The translations under genes were made by a program, and so were the position numbers. Positions 44,168 to 53,125 of a stretch of DNA of 64,000 nucleotides are shown here, one piece after another (the first letter of the stretch is position 1; each line of letters starts with the position of its first letter). Origin of the DNA: Methylocaldum sp035627495 (GTDB taxonomy: Bacteria > Pseudomonadota > Gammaproteobacteria > Methylococcales > Methylococcaceae); assembly GCF_035627495.1 (NCBI RefSeq), contig NZ_DASPLO010000195.1:73401-137400 (forward strand), written 5' to 3'. Below the pieces are notes generated by a model that was given only the letters and a program-made list of their open reading frames with translations, searched no databases and was not told the DNA's origin.

Positions 44168-45091
44168 TTATTCTTTCGCGAGCTTTAACTCTCTAAGCTT
44201 CATCAAGGCATAAACCGATTCCAGATGGGGAATCGGAGCGCCCGCTTTCCGCCCCGCGCGCACGGCGTTGCCTAGAATGACTTCCGTCTCCATCGGCCGG
44301 CCAGCCTCGAAATCCAGCAACATGCTGGTTTTGTAGGGCGGCATGTTGTACGTGCTGTCGATGTTCTTGTCGACGATATCGGAGGGCAAGGTATGTCCCG
44401 TGGCTTTAGCGATCAGGCAAATCTCCTCCATGATGTTCCGCACGAAAGATTCCTGGGTCGAGAGTATGTCATTCGTGCTGAGACCCGCGGAGAGTACCGA
44501 CAGCGGGTTGAAGGGAGCATTCCAAACGCATTTTTGCCAGCGGGCCGTGACGATATCCTCGGAGGCCGCGCAATTGATACCGGATTGCTCGAATGCGCTG
44601 CACAGTGCCCGAGCTTTTTCCGAAAGGCCTCGCGGATAATTGCCCAAGGCCAGCCGGCCGTAGGACTGATGCCAGATTTTGCCGGGTGCGGTGCGGGTGA
44701 CGCAAATGAACGCGAGGCCGCTGATCAATTCGTTATTCGGAAAAGTCCTCGCGATTTCGTCTTCGATGTCGATGCCATTGGAAATGAGTACGATGGACGT
44801 ATCGGGTCCCACGGCATCTTTTAGAAGGCCAACCCGGTCGGCTTGTTCGACCACTTTGATGCACAAGAGAACGTAATCGGGTTTTTCGGTCAATTCCGCC
44901 GCATTGCGCACGACGGCTTGAGGCCGGAAGTGATAGTTGCCCAGTTTGGTTTCGCTCGTGATTTCTATGCCGTGGACCTTGACGTGTTCGTAATCGGAGC
45001 GGGCCACGACCGAGACTTCGGCGCCCTGCTTGGCGAGCAGGGAACCGTAGAAGCTGCCGACGGCTCCGGTGCCTATGACGAGTACCTTCAT
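44168..45091 (-). CDS. panE: 2-dehydropantoate 2-reductase
   Basis: A 307-residue NADPH-dependent reductase for the ketopantoate step of pantothenate synthesis. The Rossmann motif is VLVIGTGAVGSFYGSLLA at the start, the catalytic Lys region is ARWQKCVWNAPFNPLSVLS and the C-terminal helix carries GRPMETEVILGN. The start at 45091 overlaps hda by 4 nt (ATGA); a longer frame into hda is a shadow. Several related ketoreductases share this fold, so the assignment is to family with a likely PanE role. Confidence 0.85.
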   Translation of the reverse strand: MKVLVIGTGAVGSFYGSLLAKQGAEVSVVARSDYEHVKVHGIEITSETKLGNYHFRPQAVVRNAAELTEKPDYVLLCIKVVEQADRVGLLKDAVGPDTSIVLISNGIDIEDEIARTFPNNELISGLAFICVTRTAPGKIWHQSYGRLALGNYPRGLSEKARALCSAFEQSGINCAASEDIVTARWQKCVWNAPFNPLSVLSAGLSTNDILSTQESFVRNIMEEICLIAKATGHTLPSDIVDKNIDSTYNMPPYKTSMLLDFEAGRPMETEVILGNAVRAGRKAGAPIPHLESVYALMKLRELKLAKE

Positions 45092-45786
45092 GTCGTTTCT
45101 TCCAAATGGCTTTTGAGAAAAGGGATAGTGAGCTTGCGTTTCGCGGCCAAGGTCGCGTGGTCCAGTTCGTCCAGCAATCGCCTCAAAGAGGATAGGTCGC
45201 GACGGTAATGGGACAGCAAGAAACGCCCGACCTGCGGCGGCAGGTCCAAGCCGAGCGAGCGGGCATAAGAGCCGAGTACGATCAGCTTGTCCTCGTCGTT
45301 CAAAGGCTGCAGACGCAAGGTCAATCCCCAGCCCAAACGGGTTTTGAGGTCGGGCAGACGAATGGGAAGCTCTCCGGGCGGTGCCTGGGCGGCGACGATC
45401 AAGCGATTGCCAAGCTCTCGCAGCCGATTGAACAAGCTGAACAAAGCCTGCTCCCAAACGTCATCGCCGGCGATGGAATCCACATCGTCGAGGCAAACGA
45501 TGTCCTGATGTTCGAGTCCATCGAGCACGGCGGGACCGTACTCCCGGAGGCTCGTTAATGGTAGATAGGAGACCGATAGGTCGCTCTGACACGCTTCCCG
45601 GCAGCAGGCATTGAGCAAATGGCTTTTGCCGGTTCCTGATTCGCCCCACAAAAAAATCAGCGGATCGCCGTAACCGCCGGCGGCATGTTTTAGGTGCGCA
45701 ACGATTTCGGTATTGGCGCCCGAGTGGTATTGCTGGAAGCCCAGCTCGGGATTGAAGGCGAAGCGTAGGGGAAGTTGCTCCGCCAT
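45088..45786 (-). CDS. hda: DnaA inactivator Hda
   Basis: A 232-residue AAA+ protein related to DnaA domain III, with Walker A WGESGTGKSHLL, Walker B IVCLDDVDSIAG and no DNA-binding domain IV. The N-terminal clamp-binding motif QLPLRF is at residues 4-9. With the beta clamp it stimulates ATP hydrolysis by DnaA, limiting re-initiation. It overlaps panE by 4 nt. Confidence 0.95.
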   Translation of the reverse strand: MAEQLPLRFAFNPELGFQQYHSGANTEIVAHLKHAAGGYGDPLIFLWGESGTGKSHLLNACCREACQSDLSVSYLPLTSLREYGPAVLDGLEHQDIVCLDDVDSIAGDDVWEQALFSLFNRLRELGNRLIVAAQAPPGELPIRLPDLKTRLGWGLTLRLQPLNDEDKLIVLGSYARSLGLDLPPQVGRFLLSHYRRDLSSLRRLLDELDHATLAAKRKLTIPFLKSHLEETT

Positions 45787-45890
45787 GATCTTAATGACGT
45801 TTGATTGAAGAAACGGCCGCCACAGTACTTCGCAGCATACTGGGAGTCAACAGGCTGAAGGCGTTCATCAAGACCGTGCCGAATGCGAGG

Positions 45891-46490
45891 TTATTTCACT
45901 TCGGCATTCTTTAGTGCCAACGCCATGCGAGCCAAGCGGGCTCCAAACGCTCGGCATAGTTTCCGCTCATCATCGCTAACGGCGTTGTCGCTTCCGGTGT
46001 GCCGGCTGGGTCCGTAAGGCGTGCCGCCGCTGGTGGTTTCAAGGAGGGCGCTTTCGCTGCTGGGGATGCCGACCAGAACCATGCCGTGGTGAAGCAAGGG
46101 CAGCAGCATGGTGATCAATGTTGCCTCTTGGCCCGCATGCATGGACGAGGTGGCCGTGAATACCCCGGCCGGCTTGCCGGACAGGGTGCCCGAAAACCAT
46201 AAGGAGCTGGTGTTGTCGAGGAAATATTTAAGGGGCGCCGCCATGTTGCCGAAGTGAGTGGGACTGCCCAGAGCCAAGCCGTCACAGCTTTTTAGATCGT
46301 CGAGCGTTGCGTAAGGCGGGCCGGCGTTGGGAATGGCATCCTCGGTGGCTTGGCAGACCGGCGACACTTCCGGAACGGTGCGGACCTTAGCGACGGCGCC
46401 GGGAACTTCCTCGACGCCTCTGGCGATCAGATTGGCCATTTCCGCCGTGGAACCCCAGCGGCTGTAGTAGACGATTAGAACTTCAACCAT
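45891..46490 (-). CDS. wrbA: WrbA-type NAD(P)H:quinone oxidoreductase
   Basis: A 199-residue flavodoxin-fold enzyme: FMN phosphate-binding loop YYSRWGSTAEMANLIARG, LALGSPTHFGNMAAPLKYFLD and ATSSMHAGQEATL. It performs two-electron reduction of quinones. The C terminus is normal in length. It lies downstream of arsC on the same strand with a 91-nt gap. Confidence 0.92.
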   Translation of the reverse strand: MVEVLIVYYSRWGSTAEMANLIARGVEEVPGAVAKVRTVPEVSPVCQATEDAIPNAGPPYATLDDLKSCDGLALGSPTHFGNMAAPLKYFLDNTSSLWFSGTLSGKPAGVFTATSSMHAGQEATLITMLLPLLHHGMVLVGIPSSESALLETTSGGTPYGPSRHTGSDNAVSDDERKLCRAFGARLARMALALKNAEVK

Positions 46491-46581
46491 GAAAAATTAA
46501 AGGAACAAAGCTTAAGCAAGTTAAGACGTATGAGCCGAATCGGCCCGGAGAAATGGTTCGAGATCTTGTCGGGCGCCGGGC

Positions 46582-46929
46582 TTAAAGAATCTGGAACACG
46601 TTTTCCGGCGGACGTCCGATGGCGGCCTTGTTGTTTGCCAGCACAATGGGGCGCTCGATAAGGATTGGGTTTTCCACCATCGCGGCAATCAGTGCTTTCC
46701 GATCCAGGTCGGGATTATCCAAGCCGGCTTCCTTGTAAGCCGCTTCGCCTTTGCGCATCAAATCACGCGGTTCCATGTCCAGCTTGGCCAGAATGGCTTC
46801 CAGCTCGGATGCGTTTGGCGGTGTCTTCAGATACTCGACTACCGCAGGCTCGATGCCCTTACTCTTAAGAAGCTCAAGAGTAGTCCGAGATTTGCTGCAG
46901 CGGGGATTGTGGTAAATCGTTACGGTCAT
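46582..46929 (-). CDS. arsC: glutaredoxin-dependent arsenate reductase family
   Basis: A 115-residue ArsC of the glutaredoxin-coupled family: YHNPRCSKSRTTLELL holds the catalytic Cys and IERPIV the conserved Arg that binds arsenate. The C-terminal part is short, as in the YffB/ArsC group. No arsB or arsR is adjacent, so stress use other than arsenate is possible. Confidence 0.88.
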   Translation of the reverse strand: MTVTIYHNPRCSKSRTTLELLKSKGIEPAVVEYLKTPPNASELEAILAKLDMEPRDLMRKGEAAYKEAGLDNPDLDRKALIAAMVENPILIERPIVLANNKAAIGRPPENVFQIL

Positions 46930-47024
46930 GAGTGTGATTCTCGCGACGTTAGACGCCGCATGCCGAGTGATGATTTAGAGAGCTCGCCTTTGCCTGATCC
47001 GAAAAAAGCTGGGTAGCGCTGGTT

Positions 47025-47483
47025 TTATCCCAGACCCCCACGAGTTTTTTGTTCCCGTTCCTGCTCTTTGCCGATGATTTTAACCAGCTCGGTAAGTTCA
47101 CCGGCGAGTATCTCGAGCAAGTCATCGCTGCTCAAAATGCCGGCCAATAGTCCCTGCTGATTCACTATGGGTATGCGGCGTACGCCTTTGGTGCGCATCC
47201 GCTGTACGGTCTCCCAGAGCCCGTCTTCCTCGCGGGCGATTGTCAGATCGTAACTCATAACATCGCCGACGGTGACGGAATTCGGATCGAGTTCCGCGGC
47301 AAGAATTTCAATCGCCAGATCGCGATCGGTGAGAATGCCGACGGGTTTGGCTCCGCCGTCGATGTCCTCGACCACTACGATGCTGCCCACGTGAAACTCG
47401 CGCATCAGCTTGGCCGCTTCAACGATCGAGTTTTCCTTTCTAACGATGACCGTATCCCGGTTGCAGAATTGTCCGACAGACAT
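47025..47483 (-). CDS. two-CBS-domain protein
   Basis: A 152-residue protein made of two CBS domains (about 10-65 and 75-135), with the GILTDRDLAIEILA and GILSSDDLLEILA signatures of nucleotide-binding CBS pairs. It probably senses adenine nucleotides. The charged C-terminal tail ends the protein. No fused effector is present and the target is unknown. Confidence 0.9.
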   Translation of the reverse strand: MSVGQFCNRDTVIVRKENSIVEAAKLMREFHVGSIVVVEDIDGGAKPVGILTDRDLAIEILAAELDPNSVTVGDVMSYDLTIAREEDGLWETVQRMRTKGVRRIPIVNQQGLLAGILSSDDLLEILAGELTELVKIIGKEQEREQKTRGGLG

Positions 47484-47568
47484 GGTCGTCCTCCACGCCG
47501 TTGATTGAATTACGGCCTTGTATTCTACCCGTTTGCATTGCGGGATGCAGAAAAAACCAAGTTTGGCG

Positions 47569-48372
47569 CTAATGGGGCAGGAAAACGTAGAACAACACGC
47601 CGCCCAGAATCAGCCTATAGACCACGAAGGGCAGCATGCCGGTACGGTCGAGGAGCTTCAGAAACCAATCGATAGTGACGTAGGCGACAATGCCGGATAG
47701 CAGGGCGCCCAGAAACATGTTCCACCACGATACGGCTTGGCCGGATTGGATCAGTTCATAGGTCTTGAGCAATCCCGCCAACGCGGTCACCGGTATCGAC
47801 AGCAGAAACGAAAATCGGGCAGCGGCTTTGCGGTCCAGGCCGAGGAACAAACCTCCGGTAATCGTGATGCCGGAGCGGGATGTGCCGGGGATGAGCGCCA
47901 CGGCTTGACAAACGCCGACAACCAATGCGTCTTTCCAGTTCAGGTCGGCATCGGTACGGCGTTCGGTGCTCACCTTTTGCGCCAGCCAAAGCACCAAGGC
48001 AAACACGATCGTGCTGGTCGCAATGACCACTGGGTTTCTCAGGACGGTCTCGACGTAATCATTGGCCACCAGTCCGGCGATGCCCACCGGGATGGTTCCG
48101 AGAATTACGTACCAGGCGAGTCTGGCATCGGTGCTCATGCCTTTTCCGGCGATCGAGCGAAACCACGCTTCCGCCATATCGCGCAAAGCGCCTGCATAAT
48201 AGACGACGACCGCAGTGAGCGTTCCGATGTGGACGGCGACGTCGAAGGCTAAGCCTTGGTCATGCCATCCGAAGATCACCGGCATCAGGATGAGGTGAGC
48301 AGCGCTGGAAATGGGCAGAAACTCGGTCAGCCCTTGCAGCAGGGCCAGGTAATACACGTGATGACAATCCAT
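47569..48372 (-). CDS. uppP: undecaprenyl-diphosphatase
   Basis: A 267-residue membrane phosphatase (BacA family) that recycles the cell-wall lipid carrier. The two signature motifs are GLTEFLPISSAAHLILMP and IPGTSRSGITITGG, and about eight membrane helices are seen. It begins 9 nt after truD and is probably in the same transcript. Confidence 0.95.
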   Translation of the reverse strand: MDCHHVYYLALLQGLTEFLPISSAAHLILMPVIFGWHDQGLAFDVAVHIGTLTAVVVYYAGALRDMAEAWFRSIAGKGMSTDARLAWYVILGTIPVGIAGLVANDYVETVLRNPVVIATSTIVFALVLWLAQKVSTERRTDADLNWKDALVVGVCQAVALIPGTSRSGITITGGLFLGLDRKAAARFSFLLSIPVTALAGLLKTYELIQSGQAVSWWNMFLGALLSGIVAYVTIDWFLKLLDRTGMLPFVVYRLILGGVLFYVFLPH

Positions 48373-48381
48373 GAGTACCCT

Positions 48382-49422
48382 TTAATCGTCTGAATAATCG
48401 GTGTCGACCAGTTCCCGCAAAACCGTAGTCGCGTAGGCCCCGGCGGGCAATGTAAATCGTAAGCGCAAGCTTGTCGGGTCGGATAATTCCCAGCGAAAGT
48501 CTTCCGGGCAAACCCGCAGCGGCCGGCGGGCCATATCGACGCCGTAGTCTTCGAGTCCGCGGCAGAGATCAGTCTCTTCCTCGGCTATAACCGCTTCTAT
48601 GGCCAATGCCTGATCGGTAACGACAGGTGTGCCTCTGCCCCAGAGCACACCGCTGGGGTGGATTTCCTTGGCTTCGAGCCGTTGCGTTATATCCGGGGTA
48701 AAGGTTTCGGGCTTAAAAAAGCTGCGCGAATCCGGGAACATGAAGGCATCGCCGCTGACGGCCTGATCCCAGATGTTCTGCATCACGCGATTGGCGAGGA
48801 TACGATTGAACAAGTAGGAACGGGCCGCCGACAAATAAATGCCGCGACGGTGCGTGTCCCCGCGTTCCAGGGTTCCCGCGAAGAGAGCCAGCGCCTTGAC
48901 GACGTTCTGTCCGTCGCGGCCGAAACGCTGCGTCCCGAAATAGTTCGGAACGCCTCGTTCGCCGATTTGCTTCAGGCGTTGTTCCAATAATGAGGGGTCA
49001 CTCTTCAATTCACGAACAGTGATCTCGAACCGGTTGCCGGTTGCCGGGCCTTTTTTCAGCTTGCGGCTATTGCGTCGGACTTCGAGTAGGCTGAGCGATG
49101 AGGATTCAAGTTGCTGCCAATCCGGCTCAGCCTTGCCCGGCAGCCATACGCTGTACCATTGAGCGGTTTTGCCGTGGCGGTCCTTAAGGCCGGCATAACC
49201 TATGTCCCGCGCGCGGATGCCGGCAAACCGGGCCAGTTGGCGGGCGACATATTCCGTATTCTCGCCACGCTTTTCGACGCGCAGAAAAACATGCTCGCCC
49301 TCGCCCGAAGGTTCGAAACCCAGCAATTCTTCGACGACAAAATCTTCCGGCGACGTTTTGATAACGCCGGTCCCGGCAGGGCCGCCGAAGGCATGGGGCA
49401 GGGCGGTGGTCAAATCGCCCAT
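48382..49422 (-). CDS. truD: tRNA pseudouridine(13) synthase
   Basis: A 346-residue TruD with the catalytic Asp in GYAGLKDRHGKTAQWYSVW and the characteristic RNA-binding insertion in the middle. It modifies U13 of tRNA-Glu. It follows ispF by 5 nt, matching the conserved ispD-ispF-truD order; surE, often next, is replaced here by uppP. Confidence 0.95.
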   Translation of the reverse strand: MGDLTTALPHAFGGPAGTGVIKTSPEDFVVEELLGFEPSGEGEHVFLRVEKRGENTEYVARQLARFAGIRARDIGYAGLKDRHGKTAQWYSVWLPGKAEPDWQQLESSSLSLLEVRRNSRKLKKGPATGNRFEITVRELKSDPSLLEQRLKQIGERGVPNYFGTQRFGRDGQNVVKALALFAGTLERGDTHRRGIYLSAARSYLFNRILANRVMQNIWDQAVSGDAFMFPDSRSFFKPETFTPDITQRLEAKEIHPSGVLWGRGTPVVTDQALAIEAVIAEEETDLCRGLEDYGVDMARRPLRVCPEDFRWELSDPTSLRLRFTLPAGAYATTVLRELVDTDYSDD

Positions 49423-49427
49423 GGACG

Positions 49428-49904
49428 TTATTTTTTCTGTAGAAGCGCTACCGCATAGGCGGATATGCCTTCGCCCCGGCCCTCGAAACCCATGCCTTCG
49501 GTAGTGGTCGCCTTGACATTGACCGTTTCGTACGAAACATCGAGATCATTCGCGATGGTTGCCCGCATTTTTTCGATATAGGGTGCGAGCCGTGGCTTTT
49601 GCGCGACGATGGTCAGATCGACGTTGGCGACAGAGTAGCCGCGTTCCGCGATCTTGACGTAGACCTCGCGGAGAAGAACCCGGCTGTCTATGCCTTTGAA
49701 GCTCGGGTCGGAATCCGGAAAATGCCGGCCGATATCGCCGAGCGCCGCTGCCCCTAATAGCGCATCACACAGGGCATGTAAGGCAACATCGCCGTCCGAA
49801 TGCGCCGCGAGGCTCTTTTCATAGTCTATGGCTATGCCTCCCAGGACCAGTTGGCCACCTTCTTTGAATCGATGCGCATCGTAACCTTGACCTATTCGTA
49901 GCAT
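49428..49904 (-). CDS. ispF: 2-C-methyl-D-erythritol 2,4-cyclodiphosphate synthase
   Basis: A 158-residue homotrimeric enzyme of the MEP isoprenoid pathway. Zinc ligands are in GQGYDAHRF and the HSDGDVALHALCDALLGAA block, and TTTEGMGFEGRGEGI forms the C-terminal signature. It overlaps ispD by 13 nt. Confidence 0.97.
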   Translation of the reverse strand: MLRIGQGYDAHRFKEGGQLVLGGIAIDYEKSLAAHSDGDVALHALCDALLGAAALGDIGRHFPDSDPSFKGIDSRVLLREVYVKIAERGYSVANVDLTIVAQKPRLAPYIEKMRATIANDLDVSYETVNVKATTTEGMGFEGRGEGISAYAVALLQKK

Positions 49905-50605
49905 TGTCGCTCCAGGTAAAAAGCCGCCAGAGGCAAATCCTCCGGCCGCGTGATTTTGATGTTGTCCGGGCGTCCTTCCACGATTTTGGGGCGTAATCCC
50001 TGAAGCTCCAGGGCGCTGGCCTCGTCCGTCACGATCAGCTTTCGTTCGGCGGCATCGATCAGGGCGTGCTTGAGCATGCCGTAGCGGAACATTTGCGGCG
50101 TCAAGGCGCGCCAGATCCGGCTTCTGTCGATGGTCTCCACAATGTGGCCCGCTTCCGCACCCTTCAACGTATCCGTGACCGGTAGCGCCAATATGCCGCC
50201 GACCGGGTCGTCGCTAAGCCGATTCATTAGTTCCTGAACATCGCCGCGGGTAATGCAGAGCCGCGCCGCATCGTGTACCAGCACCCAATCGTCCTGTGTG
50301 GCCACGCCTTCGAGACTCGCCAGGGCGGAAAGGACGGAATCGGCGCGCTCCTTACCACCCGCCGCAACGTGAATTTTGGGATGCCGGGCACAGGGTAGTT
50401 CGGGCCAATAACCATCCTCGGACCCGAGAGCCACGACGATGCCAGCAAAGGCGTCGACTTCCAGCAATCGTTCCAAGGTATGCTGCAGCACCGGCTTGCC
50501 CAGAACTTGAAGGTATTGCTTCGGGACATCGGCCCCCATGCGTTTGCCCACCCCGGCTGCGGGAACGACGGCCCAGAATCGATGATTTCCGTGCAAGTTA
50601 GCCAT
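49892..50605 (-). CDS. ispD: 2-C-methyl-D-erythritol 4-phosphate cytidylyltransferase
   Basis: A 237-residue nucleotidyltransferase of the MEP pathway with the CTP-binding start VVPAAGVGKRMGADVPKQYL and VLVHDAARLCI. The overlap with ispF and the 9-nt gap to ftsB show a tight operon. Confidence 0.97.
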   Translation of the reverse strand: MANLHGNHRFWAVVPAAGVGKRMGADVPKQYLQVLGKPVLQHTLERLLEVDAFAGIVVALGSEDGYWPELPCARHPKIHVAAGGKERADSVLSALASLEGVATQDDWVLVHDAARLCITRGDVQELMNRLSDDPVGGILALPVTDTLKGAEAGHIVETIDRSRIWRALTPQMFRYGMLKHALIDAAERKLIVTDEASALELQGLRPKIVEGRPDNIKITRPEDLPLAAFYLERQCYE

Positions 50606-50614
50606 GGGGAGACG

Positions 50615-50944
50615 CTAACGGGATTTTTCGATTTGTTGTGGCGCCGATTTGCGCTCGTGCGTCTTGTTTTTTGGCGTCTCAATTACTTGGACGAAAGTTT
50701 CGCCCTCCTTGATCATGCCGAGCTCTTGCCGGGCACGTTCCTCAATGGCGTCCGTACCTTCCTTCAAATCCTTCACGTCGGCTTCCAGCGCCGCGTTACG
50801 CTCGTACCGCTTTTCGCCCTCTTCCGTGAGCTTCTCGATACGGTTCTGCAATTCGTGCAATTCGGCGACTCCGCCGTCGCCCAGCCACAGCCGGTACTGG
50901 AGCAGCGCGATCAGCACCACCAAAAAGACAATCAGCTTTTTCAC
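50615..50944 (-). CDS. ftsB: cell division protein FtsB
   Basis: A 109-residue bitopic protein: N-terminal membrane helix (3-20), a coiled coil (about 28-65), and a C-terminal segment with ARQELGMIKEGETFVQV that binds FtsQ/FtsL. The eno-ftsB-ispD order is conserved in gammaproteobacteria. The C-terminal tail of about 15 charged residues is slightly longer than in E. coli. Confidence 0.94.
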   Translation of the reverse strand: MKKLIVFLVVLIALLQYRLWLGDGGVAELHELQNRIEKLTEEGEKRYERNAALEADVKDLKEGTDAIEERARQELGMIKEGETFVQVIETPKNKTHERKSAPQQIEKSR

Positions 50945-50970
50945 GCTGTCGTCGGACGGGGGCTTGCCTC

Positions 50971-52254
50971 TTAGAGGGTTTGACGGAACGCGCCGCGTCC
51001 CGCGTACCGGGCTTTGTCTCCCAACTGCTCCTCGATTTTGAGGAGTCGGTTGTATTTGGCGACTCTGTCGGAACGGCTGAGAGAGCCGGTCTTGATCTGT
51101 CCGGAACAGGTGGCTACGGCAAGATCTGCTATGGTGGTGTCTTCGGTTTCGCCGGAACGGTGCGAGACGACCGACGTATAACCGGCCTGGTGCGCTATGG
51201 CTATGGCTTCCAGGGTTTCCGTCAGAGTGCCGATTTGGTTGACCTTGATCAGGATGGAGTTGGCGATTTTAGCTTCGATGCCCTGCTTCAGGATGGCGGG
51301 ATTCGTGACGAAAAGATCGTCGCCCACGAGCTGAATGCGTTGTCCGAGCCGATCGGTCAAAATGCCCCAGCCATGCCAGTCGTTTTCCGCCATGCCGTCT
51401 TCGATGGTGATGATGGGATATTTTTCGACCCAGGCGGCCAGGTAGCTTGCGAATTCGTCCGAATTAAACCGTTTGCCCTCGGATTCCAAACTATAGACAC
51501 CGTCCTGGTAGAACTCGGAGCTGGCGACGTCCAGGCCAAGATAGATGTCTTTTCCGGCTTGATATCCTGCCCGCTCGATGGCTTCGAGAATGACGCCGAT
51601 AGCGGATTCGTTGGAGGGAAGATTCGGCGCGAAGCCGCCTTCGTCCCCCACGCCAGTGCCGAGACCCTGTTCGGCCAACACTTTTTTTAGAGCGTGGAAA
51701 ACTTCCGCGCCATAACGGAGAGCCTCCCTGAAGCTGGGCGCGCCGACGGGAAGGATCATGAATTCCTGCATATCCACGCTGTTGTCGGCGTGAGCGCCAC
51801 CGTTGATGATGTTCATCATGGGCACCGGCAACAGGAACTCTCCGCTGCGGTTGAGGTAAGCATAGAGCGGCTTGCGGGCATGATTCGCCGCAGCGTGGGC
51901 GGTTGCCAGGGAGACTCCCAAGATTGCGTTGGCTCCCAGGCAGCCTTTGTTTTCGGTGCCGTCCAGTTCGATCATTTTGCGGTCGACCGCCGCCTGGTCA
52001 TCGGCATCCATTCCCAAAACGGCCGGCCGGATTGCCGTTTTAACATTCTCAACGGCCTTTAAAACGCCTTTGCCCAAATAGCGGGCTTTATCGCCGTCCC
52101 GGAGTTCGATGGCTTCGCGCGTCCCGGTGGAGGCTCCAGAGGGCACCATAGCGGAGCCGATGGCTCCCGATTCAAGCATTACCTCTACGGCGACGGTAGG
52201 ATTGCCTCTGGAGTCAAGCACCTCGTGTGCTCGTACTTCGGTAATTTTGCTCAT
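50971..52254 (-). CDS. eno: enolase
   Basis: A 427-residue glycolytic enzyme converting 2-phosphoglycerate to phosphoenolpyruvate. Recognisable features are SGASTGTREAIELRDGD, the catalytic GDEGGFAPNLPS, a metal-binding EDGMAENDW and the signature SHRSGETEDTTIADLAVA. It is the middle of the pyrG-kdsA-eno-ftsB block. Confidence 0.98.
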   Translation of the reverse strand: MSKITEVRAHEVLDSRGNPTVAVEVMLESGAIGSAMVPSGASTGTREAIELRDGDKARYLGKGVLKAVENVKTAIRPAVLGMDADDQAAVDRKMIELDGTENKGCLGANAILGVSLATAHAAANHARKPLYAYLNRSGEFLLPVPMMNIINGGAHADNSVDMQEFMILPVGAPSFREALRYGAEVFHALKKVLAEQGLGTGVGDEGGFAPNLPSNESAIGVILEAIERAGYQAGKDIYLGLDVASSEFYQDGVYSLESEGKRFNSDEFASYLAAWVEKYPIITIEDGMAENDWHGWGILTDRLGQRIQLVGDDLFVTNPAILKQGIEAKIANSILIKVNQIGTLTETLEAIAIAHQAGYTSVVSHRSGETEDTTIADLAVATCSGQIKTGSLSRSDRVAKYNRLLKIEEQLGDKARYAGRGAFRQTL

Positions 52255-52303
52255 ATGTTCCGTTCCTGTGGTATCGGGGATGTCGCTGTGAAACTAATTC
52301 CGT

Positions 52304-53125
52304 CTAGACCATTCCGCGCTGCTTGACGATGCGGTCGATTTCGACCAGCGTTTCTAAAAGCTCCTTTATGCGAGCTAGAGGCCATGAATTGGGGCCGTCG
52401 CTTTTGGCCTTGTCCGGTTCGGGATGAGTTTCCATAAACAATCCGGAGATGCCGACCGCTATGGCTGCCTTGGCTAGCGTCGGTATAAATTCCCGCTGTC
52501 CTCCGGAAGCCGTGCCTTGACCGCCGGGTAACTGTACCGAGTGAGTGGCGTCGAACACCACGGGACAGCCGGTCTCGCGCATGATGACGAGAGCGCGCAT
52601 GTCGGACACCAGATTGTTGTAACCGAACGAGACGCCGCGCTCACAAACGAGAATTTGTTCGTTTCCGGTGGCTCTTGCCTTATTGGTCACGTTCTTCATG
52701 TCCCATGGAGCCATGAACTGGCCTTTCTTGATATTGACCGGTTTGCCCTGGGCGCAGACGTCTTGAATGAAGTTGGTTTGCCGGCAGAGAAACGCCGGTG
52801 TCTGCAATACATCCACGACGGCGGCGACTTCGCCTAACGGGGTGTCCTCATGCACATCGGTTAATACCGGCACGCCGATACCTTGTTTTACCTTTTCGAG
52901 TACGCGTAGGCCTTCCTCGAGGCCGGGACCGCGGAAGCTTTCGTGCGACGAGCGGTTCGCTTTGTCGAAAGAGGATTTGTAGATGAAAGGGATGCCGAGG
53001 CTCGTGGCGATTTCTTTGAGCGTCCCTGCGGTATCCAAAGCGAGTTGTTCGCCTTCGATGACGCAGGTGCCGGCAATAAGGAAGAATGGCCGATCCAAGC
53101 CGGCTTCAAATCCACACAGTTGCAT
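52304..53125 (-). CDS. kdsA: 3-deoxy-D-manno-octulosonate 8-phosphate synthase
   Basis: A 273-residue aldolase of lipopolysaccharide core (KDO) synthesis. It starts at 53125 with MQLCGFEAGLDR; upstream frame extensions lie inside pyrG. Family motifs are FKSSFDKANRSS-type YKSSFDKANRSS, GVPVLTDVHED and FDATHSVQLPGG. The ATG overlaps the pyrG stop by one base. Confidence 0.96.
   Translation of the reverse strand: MQLCGFEAGLDRPFFLIAGTCVIEGEQLALDTAGTLKEIATSLGIPFIYKSSFDKANRSSHESFRGPGLEEGLRVLEKVKQGIGVPVLTDVHEDTPLGEVAAVVDVLQTPAFLCRQTNFIQDVCAQGKPVNIKKGQFMAPWDMKNVTNKARATGNEQILVCERGVSFGYNNLVSDMRALVIMRETGCPVVFDATHSVQLPGGQGTASGGQREFIPTLAKAAIAVGISGLFMETHPEPDKAKSDGPNSWPLARIKELLETLVEIDRIVKQRGMV

Noticed and set aside
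44168..45457. Longer version of panE extending into hda
   Set aside because: The extra N-terminal residues are the shadow of hda; the ATG at 45091 starts exactly at the Rossmann motif.
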